Of a DNA stretch of 52,421 bases, positions 26,076-35,169 are shown one piece after another. Position 1 is the first letter of the stretch; the number at the start of each line of letters is the position of its first letter. Made by a program: the position numbers and the translations under genes. Source of the DNA: Spirochaetales bacterium (GTDB lineage Bacteria; Spirochaetota; Spirochaetia; UBA9216); contig JAEINK010000034.1 of the NCBI GenBank assembly GCA_016342585.1, positions 1 to 52,421 of the forward strand, written 5' to 3'. The notes beneath the pieces were generated by a model. It saw only the letters and a list, made by a program, of their open reading frames with translations. It made no database searches and was not told the origin of the DNA.

Positions 26076-27959
26076 GCCTAATTCAACACCCCAGCTTTTA
26101 TGAGGTTCGGCCTTCTTTTTCCAACCAAACATGAACTTTGTCCCCTGATAGAGGGGACCGAAGTTTTCATCGACTATTTCTCTTCTTGTTTTAATCAGAT
26201 CTGAGTTCTTTGACGTGTTTAAAGAAAAAAGACATTTATTTTTCACGTCTTTTACCTGAAGGCTCTTTAGATCCCTGTAGTTACCGTTTGGGTCATTAGA
26301 ACTCTTCTTCACACCCCTTGTCACATACTCAATAATCGTTTTATCAACATCGGTAGCAAAATTTATATTAATTTCAGTTGTAAAATAAAACTCCAGAACA
26401 GTATCGGAGTTGTTTTTTATTTCATAATTAACATTTAAACCATTTTTCTTGAATACATATTTTTTGATCAATGTAACAGCATGCTTTTTACCGAAAATAT
26501 CAGGAATTCTTGTGTCAAGGGTGAAAATTAAAACATTCTTATCCTTATCAAACTCTTCTAACTCGAAATAAGAACTCTCTAAAGAGAAACCTTTTGAATT
26601 CACATTCTTTCTGGGATGATCTTCGTCAGAATAAAATGTCTCGATGAATGAGTCCCTGTTCCCCTGAGTCTCCGCCCAGTGACATATTGTATCCTGATAG
26701 TTCCATGGCTTAGGCAGGTAGTCGAGTTCAAAGACCTTTGCCCCTTCGGAGCTTATATAGGCATTAACCTGGGTTCCCTGAAACATAAAATCCGGAGTTC
26801 CCTTCATGGTAAAATCGTATTTGACCATATTCGGTTGAAATATCCCAGATTCACGGGAGTGGATTTCCGCCTGAATAAGATCATGATAAGCAGACTGCCT
26901 CACATATCGATAGGTGTTTCCCTCATCTTTTGGATACCAGAATATTCGATTTTGTTGAGCCTTCCAGATACCGAGCTGAGCACTCTTTTTCCTTGATTTA
27001 TCGCCTCGAATCTGCCGTATCTGATTATTTACATATAAGAGTTTGGAGTAAAGGAGGTTTATCTCAGGATAGGTAGTCACAAGAGACCTTGCCGTATCGT
27101 GCCGGGGAATATCCTTTTTATCATGAATCATTTTACCGGGCATCAGGGCGGGGAAATAAATTTTCTTTAAAGGGGTGGTGACTCTTGTATAGTGTGAGGG
27201 TAAATCAATATTCAACTCTTTTCTATTTTTCTGCAATAGTACAAGTAATTCCCTTAATCGTGAACCACCTTCCACGCCATTCCACTCTTCACCCTTAAAA
27301 AAAAGTGATAGAACCCTGATCCTGCCGCGAGGATCTTTCTTTTCAAGACTTTTTAGTCTTAACTTAAGATAGGCAAAGCTGTCGGCGGGAGAATTTTCAA
27401 GCAGATAACTTTTTAGTTCTGAATCAAGAGGAAAGATCATTATGGTCTTACCCTGCTCTTCGGTAAGACAGGGATAATTCATCTCATCACTTTTTACCCC
27501 GGCGGCTTTTAAATAGGTGTCATCAAGAAAAGTATAATCAAGTCCTGAGTTTTTCAGGGAAAGGGGAAGTCCCGGTTCCCAGACCATCTCTCCAATCCAC
27601 CCTCCTCGGGGTCGCCGACCGAAACGTTTACGGATCTGTATTGTCTGGAGCTCTATATGACCGCTTCTATCTGAATTCGGAATAATTGAAAGGAGTGGTT
27701 CATAAAACCCACCCCCCAGAAGCTCAACCTGCTTCCTTTTCACCATGTCATTAATAAGCATGGTTGCTTCCGGGTGCTTAACCTCAAGCCAATCCAGTAA
27801 GGGCCCTGAGTAGTAGAGAACAAAAGGAATGTCCGGAAATTCACTGAGTACGGTAAGGCAAGGCTTATAATAATTCTGATACACAGCTTCATAATAATCC
27901 TGCTGCAACCCGAGGGGCTGACTATTTATGATTCCTAATACAAGCCTTGTTTTACTCAT
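26055..27959 (-). CDS. GH57 4-alpha-glucanotransferase-like protein with altered catalytic motifs
   Basis: The 634-residue protein has the layout of archaeal-type GH57 4-alpha-glucanotransferases: an N-terminal barrel with YYSGPLLDWLE, GGFYEPLLSIIP and WIGEMVWEPGLP, then a C-terminal beta domain. The nucleophile-position Glu124 (GEMVW) is present. The family's first motif HxHQP reads INSQP at 11-15, and the acid/base Asp region (DDGEKFG type) reads FFKGEEWNG at 220-228, with Lys at the Asp position (alignment from memory). It may be a non-catalytic or repurposed member. No signal peptide. AGGA precedes the ATG by six bases. It starts 18 bases after rnfB, so it is likely co-transcribed with the rnf genes. 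Confidence 0.8.
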   Translation of the reverse strand: MSKTRLVLGIINSQPLGLQQDYYEAVYQNYYKPCLTVLSEFPDIPFVLYYSGPLLDWLEVKHPEATMLINDMVKRKQVELLGGGFYEPLLSIIPNSDRSGHIELQTIQIRKRFGRRPRGGWIGEMVWEPGLPLSLKNSGLDYTFLDDTYLKAAGVKSDEMNYPCLTEEQGKTIMIFPLDSELKSYLLENSPADSFAYLKLRLKSLEKKDPRGRIRVLSLFFKGEEWNGVEGGSRLRELLVLLQKNRKELNIDLPSHYTRVTTPLKKIYFPALMPGKMIHDKKDIPRHDTARSLVTTYPEINLLYSKLLYVNNQIRQIRGDKSRKKSAQLGIWKAQQNRIFWYPKDEGNTYRYVRQSAYHDLIQAEIHSRESGIFQPNMVKYDFTMKGTPDFMFQGTQVNAYISSEGAKVFELDYLPKPWNYQDTICHWAETQGNRDSFIETFYSDEDHPRKNVNSKGFSLESSYFELEEFDKDKNVLIFTLDTRIPDIFGKKHAVTLIKKYVFKKNGLNVNYEIKNNSDTVLEFYFTTEININFATDVDKTIIEYVTRGVKKSSNDPNGNYRDLKSLQVKDVKNKCLFSLNTSKNSDLIKTRREIVDENFGPLYQGTKFMFGWKKKAEPHKSWGVELGLRLDKI

Positions 27960-27977
27960 TTAAATCCTGTAATAAAT

Positions 27978-28832
27978 TTAATCTTCTTTTTTTTCTTCGA
28001 TATTTTCACTTAAAACTGGTACAACCTTCTGTTCAAGACGAATGATACATTTTGTAGGACATCCTGAAACAGCGGCATCAGTACTACCGGTACTACTATA
28101 ATCCATCGTAGCAAGAAAATTTTCAACTAAAAAACCACCATCAGGGGATTTTTTTTCACACATCTTACATCCGATGCAGCCAACAGAACAATATTTCCTC
28201 ACAACTCCACCTTTATCGATGGAATTACAGGCAACAAAAGTATCGGCGGTGTATGGCATCCATTTCATGACTCCGGTTGGACAGACATCAATACACTTTC
28301 CACAGGAGATACATTTCTCCTTATCTACAAAAATATACCCATCCGAATGTTTTAAGATAGCATTTACGGGACACACCTTTATGCAGCTTCCCTCTCCAAG
28401 ACAACCATAGGGACACTCTTTATCACCTTTAAAGCTTGCATAAAGGGCATTACAGTCACCAAGGCCGCTATACTCAAATTTATATTTACTTGTATCTCGG
28501 GTCCCTCGGCAGTGAACCTGGGCTACCATTTTCTCACCTGAAACTTCAACAGTAACACCCATAAAATCACCAACAGCCTCTGCCGTTGATGGCCCGCCGG
28601 GTGTACAAAGGGTAAGGTCTGAAGCCTCACCAGAGACAATGGCTTCGGCATAACCTGCACAACCGGTATAACCGCATGCACCACAGTTCGCCCCGGGGAG
28701 CAGTTCTTCAACCTGGCTTTGCCGTTCGTCCTTCTCTACAGCCAGGATACGGGACGCTACAGCCAGACCGATACCGAATAGACCTCCAAGTAAACCCACA
28801 GCAAGAAAAGCCCAAATAATGGTCAATATCAT
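27978..28832 (-). CDS. rnfB: Rnf complex ferredoxin subunit RnfB
   Basis: A 284-residue protein with an N-terminal membrane anchor, then the RnfB 4Fe-4S motif GANCGACGYTGCAGYAEA. It continues with several ferredoxin-type clusters: GSCIKVCPVNAI, CISCGKCIDVCPTGV, GCIGCKMCEKKSP, and a last CPTKC. RnfB is the likely entry point for electrons from reduced ferredoxin. Length is typical of the clostridial and spirochaete type, which is longer than proteobacterial RnfB. It is last of the six rnf genes, 13 bases after rnfA. Confidence 0.95.
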   Translation of the reverse strand: MILTIIWAFLAVGLLGGLFGIGLAVASRILAVEKDERQSQVEELLPGANCGACGYTGCAGYAEAIVSGEASDLTLCTPGGPSTAEAVGDFMGVTVEVSGEKMVAQVHCRGTRDTSKYKFEYSGLGDCNALYASFKGDKECPYGCLGEGSCIKVCPVNAILKHSDGYIFVDKEKCISCGKCIDVCPTGVMKWMPYTADTFVACNSIDKGGVVRKYCSVGCIGCKMCEKKSPDGGFLVENFLATMDYSSTGSTDAAVSGCPTKCIIRLEQKVVPVLSENIEEKKED

Positions 28833-28845
28833 AATCTATTCTCTC

Positions 28846-29436
28846 CTATCCTAAGAGGTTATTCAGTAAAGCTTTATCAAATGCCATGAAAGCAAGAGCC
28901 ATCAGTCCGCCGGTAATAAAAGCGATGGGGACTCCCCGAATCGGTTTGGGAACCCATTCAAGATCCAGTTTCTCCCTGATTGTTGACATAAGAACAATAG
29001 CCAAAAGGAAACCCAGGCCTGCGGCGAAACCTGCCACAAAACTTTCAAGAGCATTATAACCAGACCGAACCGAAATAATAGCAATACCCATAACAGCACA
29101 GTTAGTTGTTATTAAAGGAAGATAGATACCCAAAGCCTTATAAAGGGAAGGAGATATCTTTTGAATAACCATCTCCACGAGCTGAACAAGAGATGCTATT
29201 ACCAGAATGAAGGTTATTGTCTGTAAAAATTCAATATTAAGCGGTACTAATATAAAATTAAATATTGCCCAGGTAGTGAGGGATGCTATAGCCATTACAA
29301 ATGTTACGGCAAACCCCATACCTACGGCAGATTCCATGTTCTTCGAGACTCCGATAAATGGACATAGTCCAAGAAATTGGGTCAGGATGAAATTATTTAC
29401 AAATATATATGTAATCAGTATTCCAATATAAGTCAT
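28846..29436 (-). CDS. rnfA: Rnf complex membrane subunit RnfA
   Basis: The 196-residue integral membrane protein has about six helices. It has the paralogue-specific NNFILTQFLGLCPFIGVSK near the N terminus and TNCAVMG in the middle. The conserved cysteines in these two segments bind an intramembrane iron-sulfur cluster together with RnfE (known from Rnf/Nqr structures). The start overlaps the rnfE stop by one base. It shares the fold of RnfE in inverted membrane orientation. Confidence 0.95.
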   Translation of the reverse strand: MTYIGILITYIFVNNFILTQFLGLCPFIGVSKNMESAVGMGFAVTFVMAIASLTTWAIFNFILVPLNIEFLQTITFILVIASLVQLVEMVIQKISPSLYKALGIYLPLITTNCAVMGIAIISVRSGYNALESFVAGFAAGLGFLLAIVLMSTIREKLDLEWVPKPIRGVPIAFITGGLMALAFMAFDKALLNNLLG

Positions 29437-30059
29437 TATTTGGTAGCCCCCTTCTTTTGTCCCATCCAGTTAAAAAGGGCTTTTAAATAGCCTACAACCA
29501 GAAGTGCTCCCGCAGCCAGACCAAAAACCCTGACGGGTGCGTCAACGAGTCCCGGTATTTCAATGACTCCGCTGAAAGATCCAATGGGGAAGACGGTAAT
29601 AGTACCGGCACCCAAGACCTCTCTGATTAAAGCAACCAGGGTTAGTCCAAGCGTAAAACCGATTCCCATTCCCAGTGCATCCAGTATGGATGCACCGACT
29701 GTATTCCTATTGGCAAAACCTTCTGCCCTTCCAAGAATAACACAGTTAACGACAATGAGTGGCACGAAGACACCCAGACTGTCATAAAGACCAGGGGCAA
29801 AGGCCTGCATAACCATCTCTACGATGGTTACGAAGGATGCAATAATTACAATGTATGCCGGAATCCTGACCTTGGCCGGGATGAAATCACGCAGGAGTGA
29901 AACCATTACATTCGCACCAACAAGAACGAATATGACGCCCCCCCCCATTCCCAGGGAGTTAACAACCTTGGTTGAAACACCCAGAACCGGGCATAGTCCA
30001 AGCAAAATCACAAAAATAGGATTTTCTCTGAAAATACCCTTTGTAAACTCTTTTATCAT
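29436..30059 (-). CDS. rnfE: Rnf complex membrane subunit RnfE
   Basis: The 207-residue membrane protein is paralogous to RnfA. It has RENPIFVILLGLCPVLGVST near the N terminus and VVNCVILGRAEGFANRN in the middle, the two cysteine-bearing loops expected to share a cluster with RnfA. It overlaps the rnfG stop (ATGA) and the rnfA start. The N-terminal LGLCPVLGV and the RAEGFA segment distinguish RnfE from RnfA. Confidence 0.95.
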   Translation of the reverse strand: MIKEFTKGIFRENPIFVILLGLCPVLGVSTKVVNSLGMGGGVIFVLVGANVMVSLLRDFIPAKVRIPAYIVIIASFVTIVEMVMQAFAPGLYDSLGVFVPLIVVNCVILGRAEGFANRNTVGASILDALGMGIGFTLGLTLVALIREVLGAGTITVFPIGSFSGVIEIPGLVDAPVRVFGLAAGALLVVGYLKALFNWMGQKKGATK

Positions 30060-30616
30060 TTTGCTACCTCCAGGGTTTTAACATATTCAGACCCTGACTC
30101 CAGAGCCTTGGCAACACCAATAAATGTTATGGTGGCACCGGAAATGGAGTCGGCCCTATCCTGGGGAAGCTGAGATTTACGGACAGGCATGGGTTCGTCG
30201 CCCCCCTTGCCTTGAAACATGGCCATATATGAGGGTTTTTCAGCCTCTTTTCCAAGGCCTGGGGTCTCCTGATCTTCCATCAGGACCGATGCATTCAACG
30301 CGCCATCAAGGGTATAACCTGCAATCATTTTCAGGTCACCCGCATATCCGGCCCCTATCATACTCACGACATAACCGGTAATTTCACCGGAAGAGTCTGT
30401 GACCTGGTGGTAGGATCTTATAACCCCTTCCTCGGATACCGGAATATTATCTCCGATCTCGCCTTGGGGAACCACCGCGCTCAAGGCTTCATTCAATGCT
30501 TCTATTTTCAGTTGTTCAATCTTTGGAGAAGTTACACTGTTTACAATCCCCAGAATGATGGCGGCAACCGCACAAATAAGGGCCAGTCTACCGCCGATAT
30601 TCATCACTTCCTTCAT
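30056..30616 (-). CDS. rnfG: Rnf complex FMN-binding subunit RnfG
   Basis: The 186-residue protein has one N-terminal membrane helix and an extracytoplasmic FMN-binding domain. SISGATIT (SGAT at 159-162) is the motif on which ApbE-type transferase attaches FMN to Thr. ETPGLGKEAE near 117-126 is also typical. No apbE gene is in this window. It overlaps rnfD and rnfE by four bases each. Confidence 0.94.
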   Translation of the reverse strand: MKEVMNIGGRLALICAVAAIILGIVNSVTSPKIEQLKIEALNEALSAVVPQGEIGDNIPVSEEGVIRSYHQVTDSSGEITGYVVSMIGAGYAGDLKMIAGYTLDGALNASVLMEDQETPGLGKEAEKPSYMAMFQGKGGDEPMPVRKSQLPQDRADSISGATITFIGVAKALESGSEYVKTLEVAK

Positions 30617-31710
30617 TTATCTTCTCCTGTCTTGACAATTCCAAACCTGGAAGGACCGGTATAACGGTTGATCATGGGAACAAAGATATTCATTAAAATA
30701 ATGGCCAGCGAGACCCCTTCCGGAAAAGAACCATAGATTCGAATCAGGAAGGTAAGAAAACCACATCCCGCTCCGAAAATAAGCATCCCTTTTCTGGTCA
30801 ATGGACTGGTTACCATGTCGGTAGCCATATAGAAGACTCCCAGCATCAAACCACCGGTAAAAAGATGGAAGATTATATCTCCAGAGAAGAATCCGTTGCC
30901 AAACCTAAGGCCACCAAAAATCCATATCAGAATTGTGTAGATACCAAGGTATGCTAAAGGAATTTCCCATGTAATTATTTTTCTTATAAAGAGATAAACC
31001 GCTCCAAGTAAAAGCAGAACGGCAGAGACTTCACCAATACATCCAGGAATATTACCTAGGAAGAGGTCCCAGGAAATCGGGTCAGTTGACCATCCAAGGT
31101 TTGTTTCAAACCATCCGGAAACAACCTGCCCCATCCGGGAGGATTCATATCCGGTCTGATTTAAAAAATCGATTGAACTGGAAGCTCTTCCGGAAAAATC
31201 CAGAATCCCGGCCTTGATATGTCCCAGAGGAGATGCTCCGGAAACACCGTCAATACCACCGGTGACAGTATTGGGAAGGGTCCATTTTGTCATCCCTCCG
31301 GTCCAGGAGAAAAAAACAAAAACTCTTCCAGCCAGGGCCGGGTTCATCCAGTTAGCCCCCAGCCCGCCGAAGGACCACTTAACAACTAATATCGCAAAAA
31401 GTGATGCAACGGCAGGTACATATAAGGGAACGGCTGCTGGAACGTTATATGCTATAAGCAAACCAGTTAAAAAAGCACTGCCATCAAGAATGGTAAACTT
31501 TTTCATGAAAAATCCAGCCAGAAGTTCTCCCAGAAGTGCGGCAATAATTGAAACGGCCATGACTGCGAGGGTCCTGTAACCGAATACACCCGCACCCCAG
31601 ATTCCGGCCGGGGCAAGGCATAATACAACTGTCCACATGATTTTTGATGTGGAAGTTTTAGAGTGTATCTGTGGAGATACCGTGATTAATTTATGTTCGG
31701 CTTGTTCCAT
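30613..31710 (-). CDS. rnfD: Rnf complex FMN-binding membrane subunit RnfD
   Basis: The 365-residue NqrB/RnfD-type membrane protein has about nine helices, LTGLLIAYNVP, GGLGANWMNPALAGR and the late FTGGLMLGVFYMATDMVTSP. The covalent-FMN motif, usually SGAT, reads SGAS at 157-160. Ser can accept FMN in principle, but this is a departure worth checking. RnfD forms the membrane channel for coupled Na+ or H+ transport. It starts 4 bases after rnfC ends. Confidence 0.94.
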   Translation of the reverse strand: MEQAEHKLITVSPQIHSKTSTSKIMWTVVLCLAPAGIWGAGVFGYRTLAVMAVSIIAALLGELLAGFFMKKFTILDGSAFLTGLLIAYNVPAAVPLYVPAVASLFAILVVKWSFGGLGANWMNPALAGRVFVFFSWTGGMTKWTLPNTVTGGIDGVSGASPLGHIKAGILDFSGRASSSIDFLNQTGYESSRMGQVVSGWFETNLGWSTDPISWDLFLGNIPGCIGEVSAVLLLLGAVYLFIRKIITWEIPLAYLGIYTILIWIFGGLRFGNGFFSGDIIFHLFTGGLMLGVFYMATDMVTSPLTRKGMLIFGAGCGFLTFLIRIYGSFPEGVSLAIILMNIFVPMINRYTGPSRFGIVKTGEDK

Positions 31711-31714
31711 CTTT

Positions 31715-33043
31715 CTAACTCACCTTCTGTTTTCTGTACATATTTTTTCCAAGTTTCATACCCTGAACCAGAGGAATGTGTGCAGGACAAGAATATCCGC
31801 AGGAACCACACTCTTTACAGTCTAGAAGCCCCTCTTCCACGGATTTACCATATTCAAGGTGATCAATCCATTTAAAGAGTCGGGTTGGGTTCAGGCCCAT
31901 TGGGCAAGCGGAAACACATCGACCACATTCAAGACATGTGGTCTGCCGTGCTGCGGCAACTTCTTTGGCAGATAAAACAAGTATTCCTGAAGTCCCTTTG
32001 GAAACGGGTGTATCCATATCGAAAATCGAAAAACCCATCATGGGTCCACCCATTACAATTTTGGCAGGCTCTTTTTTAAAACCACCGCATTCATGAATAA
32101 GAGAGCTGATAGGTGTTCCAACCCTGGCCTTGAGATTGGCAGGATTAACAATACAATCACCGGATACAGTAACAACACGCTCCATCAATGGCTTTCGATA
32201 AACCACAGCCTCATACACCGAAAATACAGTTCCAATATTTGAAACCACAGCCCCAATTTCCAGAGGCAATGCTCCGGATGGAACCTCTCGGCCTGTAACG
32301 GCCTGTAAAAGTTGTTTTTCATCCCCCTGGGGATATTTGACTTTCAAGGGGACAACCTCAAGGTTCAGTTCACATGCTTCGGCCGCTTTTGAGAGAAGTT
32401 CAATGGCATCGGGTTTGTTTACCTCTATACCAATGGCAATCTTTCCGGGATTTATCATCTTGTTAAGGATACGTAAACCCTCAATAATATCCGCAGTACG
32501 TTCTATCATCAGCCTGTGATCGGCCGTGAGATACGGTTCGCACTCGACACCATTTATAACAAGGGTTTCAACAACCTTTCCCGGAGGAACCCCAAACTTT
32601 ACATGAGCCGGAAATGTAGCCCCACCAAGACCAACCAGGCCGAATTCGGATATAAGACTGATAAGTTCTTTAACAGAGAGATTTTTCCACTCGTGTTTCT
32701 CCTGAACCTTACCAGATCTATCAAACTCGCCCTTAAACTCAATCTCAACTGCTTTGGAAATCATTCCATTAGGAAGATAAATATCCTTTATTGTTTTTAC
32801 AGTTCCCGGAATTGGAGAATGCACATTTGCAGAGATAAAACCATCTGCCTCACCAATAAGCATTCCTTCTCTTACTTCGGTTCCGGGTTCAACCAGGCAT
32901 TTCGCCGGCTTTCCCAAATGCTGCTGCATTGGAACAACAAGAACCGAAGGAATCATGGCATTTTTGATCTCCTTATGGGAGGTCAAAGCTTTTTTCCCTG
33001 CAGGATGAATTCCACCCTTGGAAAATGTTCTTATTCCTTTCAT
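31715..33043 (-). CDS. rnfC: Rnf complex NADH-binding subunit RnfC
   Basis: The 442-residue protein has the N-terminal GGIHP motif, a biotinyl/lipoyl-like domain (LVEPGTEVREGMLIGE) and the Nqo1-like core with GLGGATFPAHVK (FMN and NADH binding). The C terminus has two ferredoxin motifs, CLECGRCVSACP and CKECGSCGYSCP. RnfC is the peripheral subunit that reduces NAD+. Gene order CDGEAB is that of Acetobacterium-type clusters. Its start follows the unknown membrane protein by four bases; the nearest AGGAG is about 15 bases upstream. Confidence 0.95.
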   Translation of the reverse strand: MKGIRTFSKGGIHPAGKKALTSHKEIKNAMIPSVLVVPMQQHLGKPAKCLVEPGTEVREGMLIGEADGFISANVHSPIPGTVKTIKDIYLPNGMISKAVEIEFKGEFDRSGKVQEKHEWKNLSVKELISLISEFGLVGLGGATFPAHVKFGVPPGKVVETLVINGVECEPYLTADHRLMIERTADIIEGLRILNKMINPGKIAIGIEVNKPDAIELLSKAAEACELNLEVVPLKVKYPQGDEKQLLQAVTGREVPSGALPLEIGAVVSNIGTVFSVYEAVVYRKPLMERVVTVSGDCIVNPANLKARVGTPISSLIHECGGFKKEPAKIVMGGPMMGFSIFDMDTPVSKGTSGILVLSAKEVAAARQTTCLECGRCVSACPMGLNPTRLFKWIDHLEYGKSVEEGLLDCKECGSCGYSCPAHIPLVQGMKLGKNMYRKQKVS

Positions 33044-33046
33044 CGT

Positions 33047-34633
33047 CTATGCAATATTCTCCTTTTCCAATTCTCTTATATAAGTAAGTGTTTCTGCTTT
33101 TGCTTTACCAAATCTGAACTTTCTTTTATTTTTAATAATCAAAAAGAGAAGGAAAGCAAAGAAGTACAGTGAAAAAACGGCAGAGGCGCCTCTTTTCCAA
33201 CTCGTAAGCTCTCCGACAGTTCCCATTCCTGCGGTTTCAATCCTGCAGGGAGCTTCCTGATTAAGCAGGATAGCTACCACACCCTCTTTTTTTTCGAGGC
33301 TCAGTATATCTATATACCACTGGTCTGTAAACTCCTTAATGACCACAAGATCTTTTTGCACTTCACCCTTTTCAACAAGAATCACCTCTTGTTCAATCCT
33401 GTCTCCCGTATTCGGAAAACCATAAGAACCGCCGAAAAAGAAAACCTCTTGAAAAGCCTCATGGGCGATATAATCTGCTAAATCGGGATACTGACTCTCC
33501 TCCCGGGAATTCTCTAGCCGTTTTAACCCATCCGCATCATAACCTACGAATTCTTCACCATTAGAGAGAAAAACAGGTGCGGGTACAGGAGCTGTTATCT
33601 CTTCAACATCCAAAGGAAGGATCAAAGCAGCTGCCAGAACCATGGCCGGAAGTATGGGAGCAAGGAGTTCCCCGCCGGAAACTTTTCTTCCGGGTTTCTT
33701 CAGGATGAAAATGGGGACGAAAAGTTTATGATCCCGTCTTTTTACCTTTAGATACTCATAGAAGAGCTCCATCAGCTCAGCGGATATCTGCCCCAAAGCA
33801 CCTGAAATCAAGTACAGGAAAGCCCTGTTTCCAAGTCCCATCCTGCCAATCCAAATCAAAGTAATTATCAATGTACCCAGGAATAAAATAAGGGGAAACC
33901 GGAGCTTCTCCTTAATCAAATACCGTGTTATCGGATATTCAAGATGTTCTTTCCAAATTTTCAGCCCCCTGTTTCTAATAAAAAACAGGGATACCGCCAA
34001 AAATCCTCCAGCTATAAATAAGGCCAGATTCCCACCTTGGAATATACCTATCCAGGGTAGGGCAAAAAATAGAATTCTCCAAACAGACTTTCCCATAAAC
34101 ACAGCCATAACAAGGAAAAACAGACCAAATAGAATTGGAATCCATGGATTTGATTTTGTTTTTTCATCTGCCAGGATCCATTCTGATGATGTATTCACAG
34201 GAAAAATTGACTCCAGGTCTCCTGTAATCTGATTTACACTCTGATCCGATGAGAGATAGATTATATCCCAATCGGCATCCATATACCGGGTAGAAAAGAA
34301 TCCGGGTAACTTCTTCATGAAAGGATCGATTCTTGGATCAAGTTTATCAAGATGTTCTTCAATATCCATAAGGGGAATTGAACGCATTCCACAGTAATCG
34401 AAAAAATCTACCATCTGATTTGAAAGAGAGACAACTTCGAAACCCTCTTGCTTAAGGATATTTTCAGCATCAAAAGTGGCATCAGTGCGGATTAGAAGGG
34501 TGTAATACCCCTTCCATATCTGAAAATTAGGAGCAATCTCTCCGGTCCGATAATTTAAAACGGAAAATAAAATGAAAGATACCAGAGGAACAATCCAGAA
34601 TATGCGGGCAGGCCCTTTTAAATTGATCTTCAT
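33047..34633 (-). CDS. Unrecognised polytopic membrane protein upstream of rnfC
   Basis: The 528-residue protein has an N-terminal helix (about 10-28) and an extracytoplasmic region of about 120 residues with KGYYTLLIRTDATF and YLSSDQSVNQ. A block of about six hydrophobic helices (about 165-365) follows, then another soluble region and a final helix near 490-510 before a basic tail. No catalytic motif is recognised. It is in tight same-strand linkage with rnfC (4-bp gap) and follows the divergent PAP2 gene by five bases. A role tied to the Rnf complex is suggested only by position. I know no named family for it. Confidence 0.7.
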   Translation of the reverse strand: MKINLKGPARIFWIVPLVSFILFSVLNYRTGEIAPNFQIWKGYYTLLIRTDATFDAENILKQEGFEVVSLSNQMVDFFDYCGMRSIPLMDIEEHLDKLDPRIDPFMKKLPGFFSTRYMDADWDIIYLSSDQSVNQITGDLESIFPVNTSSEWILADEKTKSNPWIPILFGLFFLVMAVFMGKSVWRILFFALPWIGIFQGGNLALFIAGGFLAVSLFFIRNRGLKIWKEHLEYPITRYLIKEKLRFPLILFLGTLIITLIWIGRMGLGNRAFLYLISGALGQISAELMELFYEYLKVKRRDHKLFVPIFILKKPGRKVSGGELLAPILPAMVLAAALILPLDVEEITAPVPAPVFLSNGEEFVGYDADGLKRLENSREESQYPDLADYIAHEAFQEVFFFGGSYGFPNTGDRIEQEVILVEKGEVQKDLVVIKEFTDQWYIDILSLEKKEGVVAILLNQEAPCRIETAGMGTVGELTSWKRGASAVFSLYFFAFLLFLIIKNKRKFRFGKAKAETLTYIRELEKENIA

Positions 34634-34638
34634 AATAC

Positions 34639-35121
34639 CTATAGGTTACAAAAAGCCACGGCTATGAAAAAACCAAGTATTATTCCCACTGCTACTTCTG
34701 GAAATGTGTGGCCGTTTACTTCCTTTACTGAGGTTATGTTAAAATTAAGACTCTTATTTAATTTAAAACCAATATAATTAATGGCTTTCGCCTGAACACC
34801 TGTGGATCGCCTGACACCCAGGGCATCACGGATCACAACAATGGTCATTACAAAGGCAAGAACAAATATTGATGATTCCACCCCATTCACAAAGCCGATT
34901 GCCGTAGTAGCTCCTACTATGGCAGAGGAGTGACTGGAGGGCATACCACCCGTCTTCCAGAGAAAGAGAATGACAGAAGCTCCCATTCCCTCTGATTTTC
35001 CGCGGATTATATTAATAATCACCTTGATCAGCTGAGCAATAGCCCAGCTGAAAAGCGCAGACATAAATACAGGGTTTGAGGAAAGCCGGTCTATTGTTGA
35101 AAAATATTCAGTTTCAGACAT
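34639..35121 (-). CDS. Divergent PAP2-family (DUF212) membrane protein
   Basis: The 160-residue protein has about four membrane helices and the family motifs GGMPSSHSSAIVG (acid-phosphatase-like PSSH) and VIRDALGVRRSTG. NGHTFPEVAVGIILG follows, in which a late His matches the family pattern. The substrate of divergent PAP2 proteins is not well defined; a lipid phosphate or polyprenyl diphosphate is a reasonable guess. It heads the run that includes the rnf genes. A perfect TTGACA lies on the minus strand at 35157-35152 but no good -10 follows. Confidence 0.88.
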   Translation of the reverse strand: MSETEYFSTIDRLSSNPVFMSALFSWAIAQLIKVIINIIRGKSEGMGASVILFLWKTGGMPSSHSSAIVGATTAIGFVNGVESSIFVLAFVMTIVVIRDALGVRRSTGVQAKAINYIGFKLNKSLNFNITSVKEVNGHTFPEVAVGIILGFFIAVAFCNL

Positions 35122-35169
35122 TGATTACAGTTTCTTCATACCAGCCCATCTTGTCAAGACTTTATTCAA

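Noticed and set aside
35122..35169. Minus-strand promoter for the PAP2/rnf run based on TTGACA at 35152-35157
   Set aside because: No acceptable -10 box at 16-18 bases; the -35 alone is insufficient.
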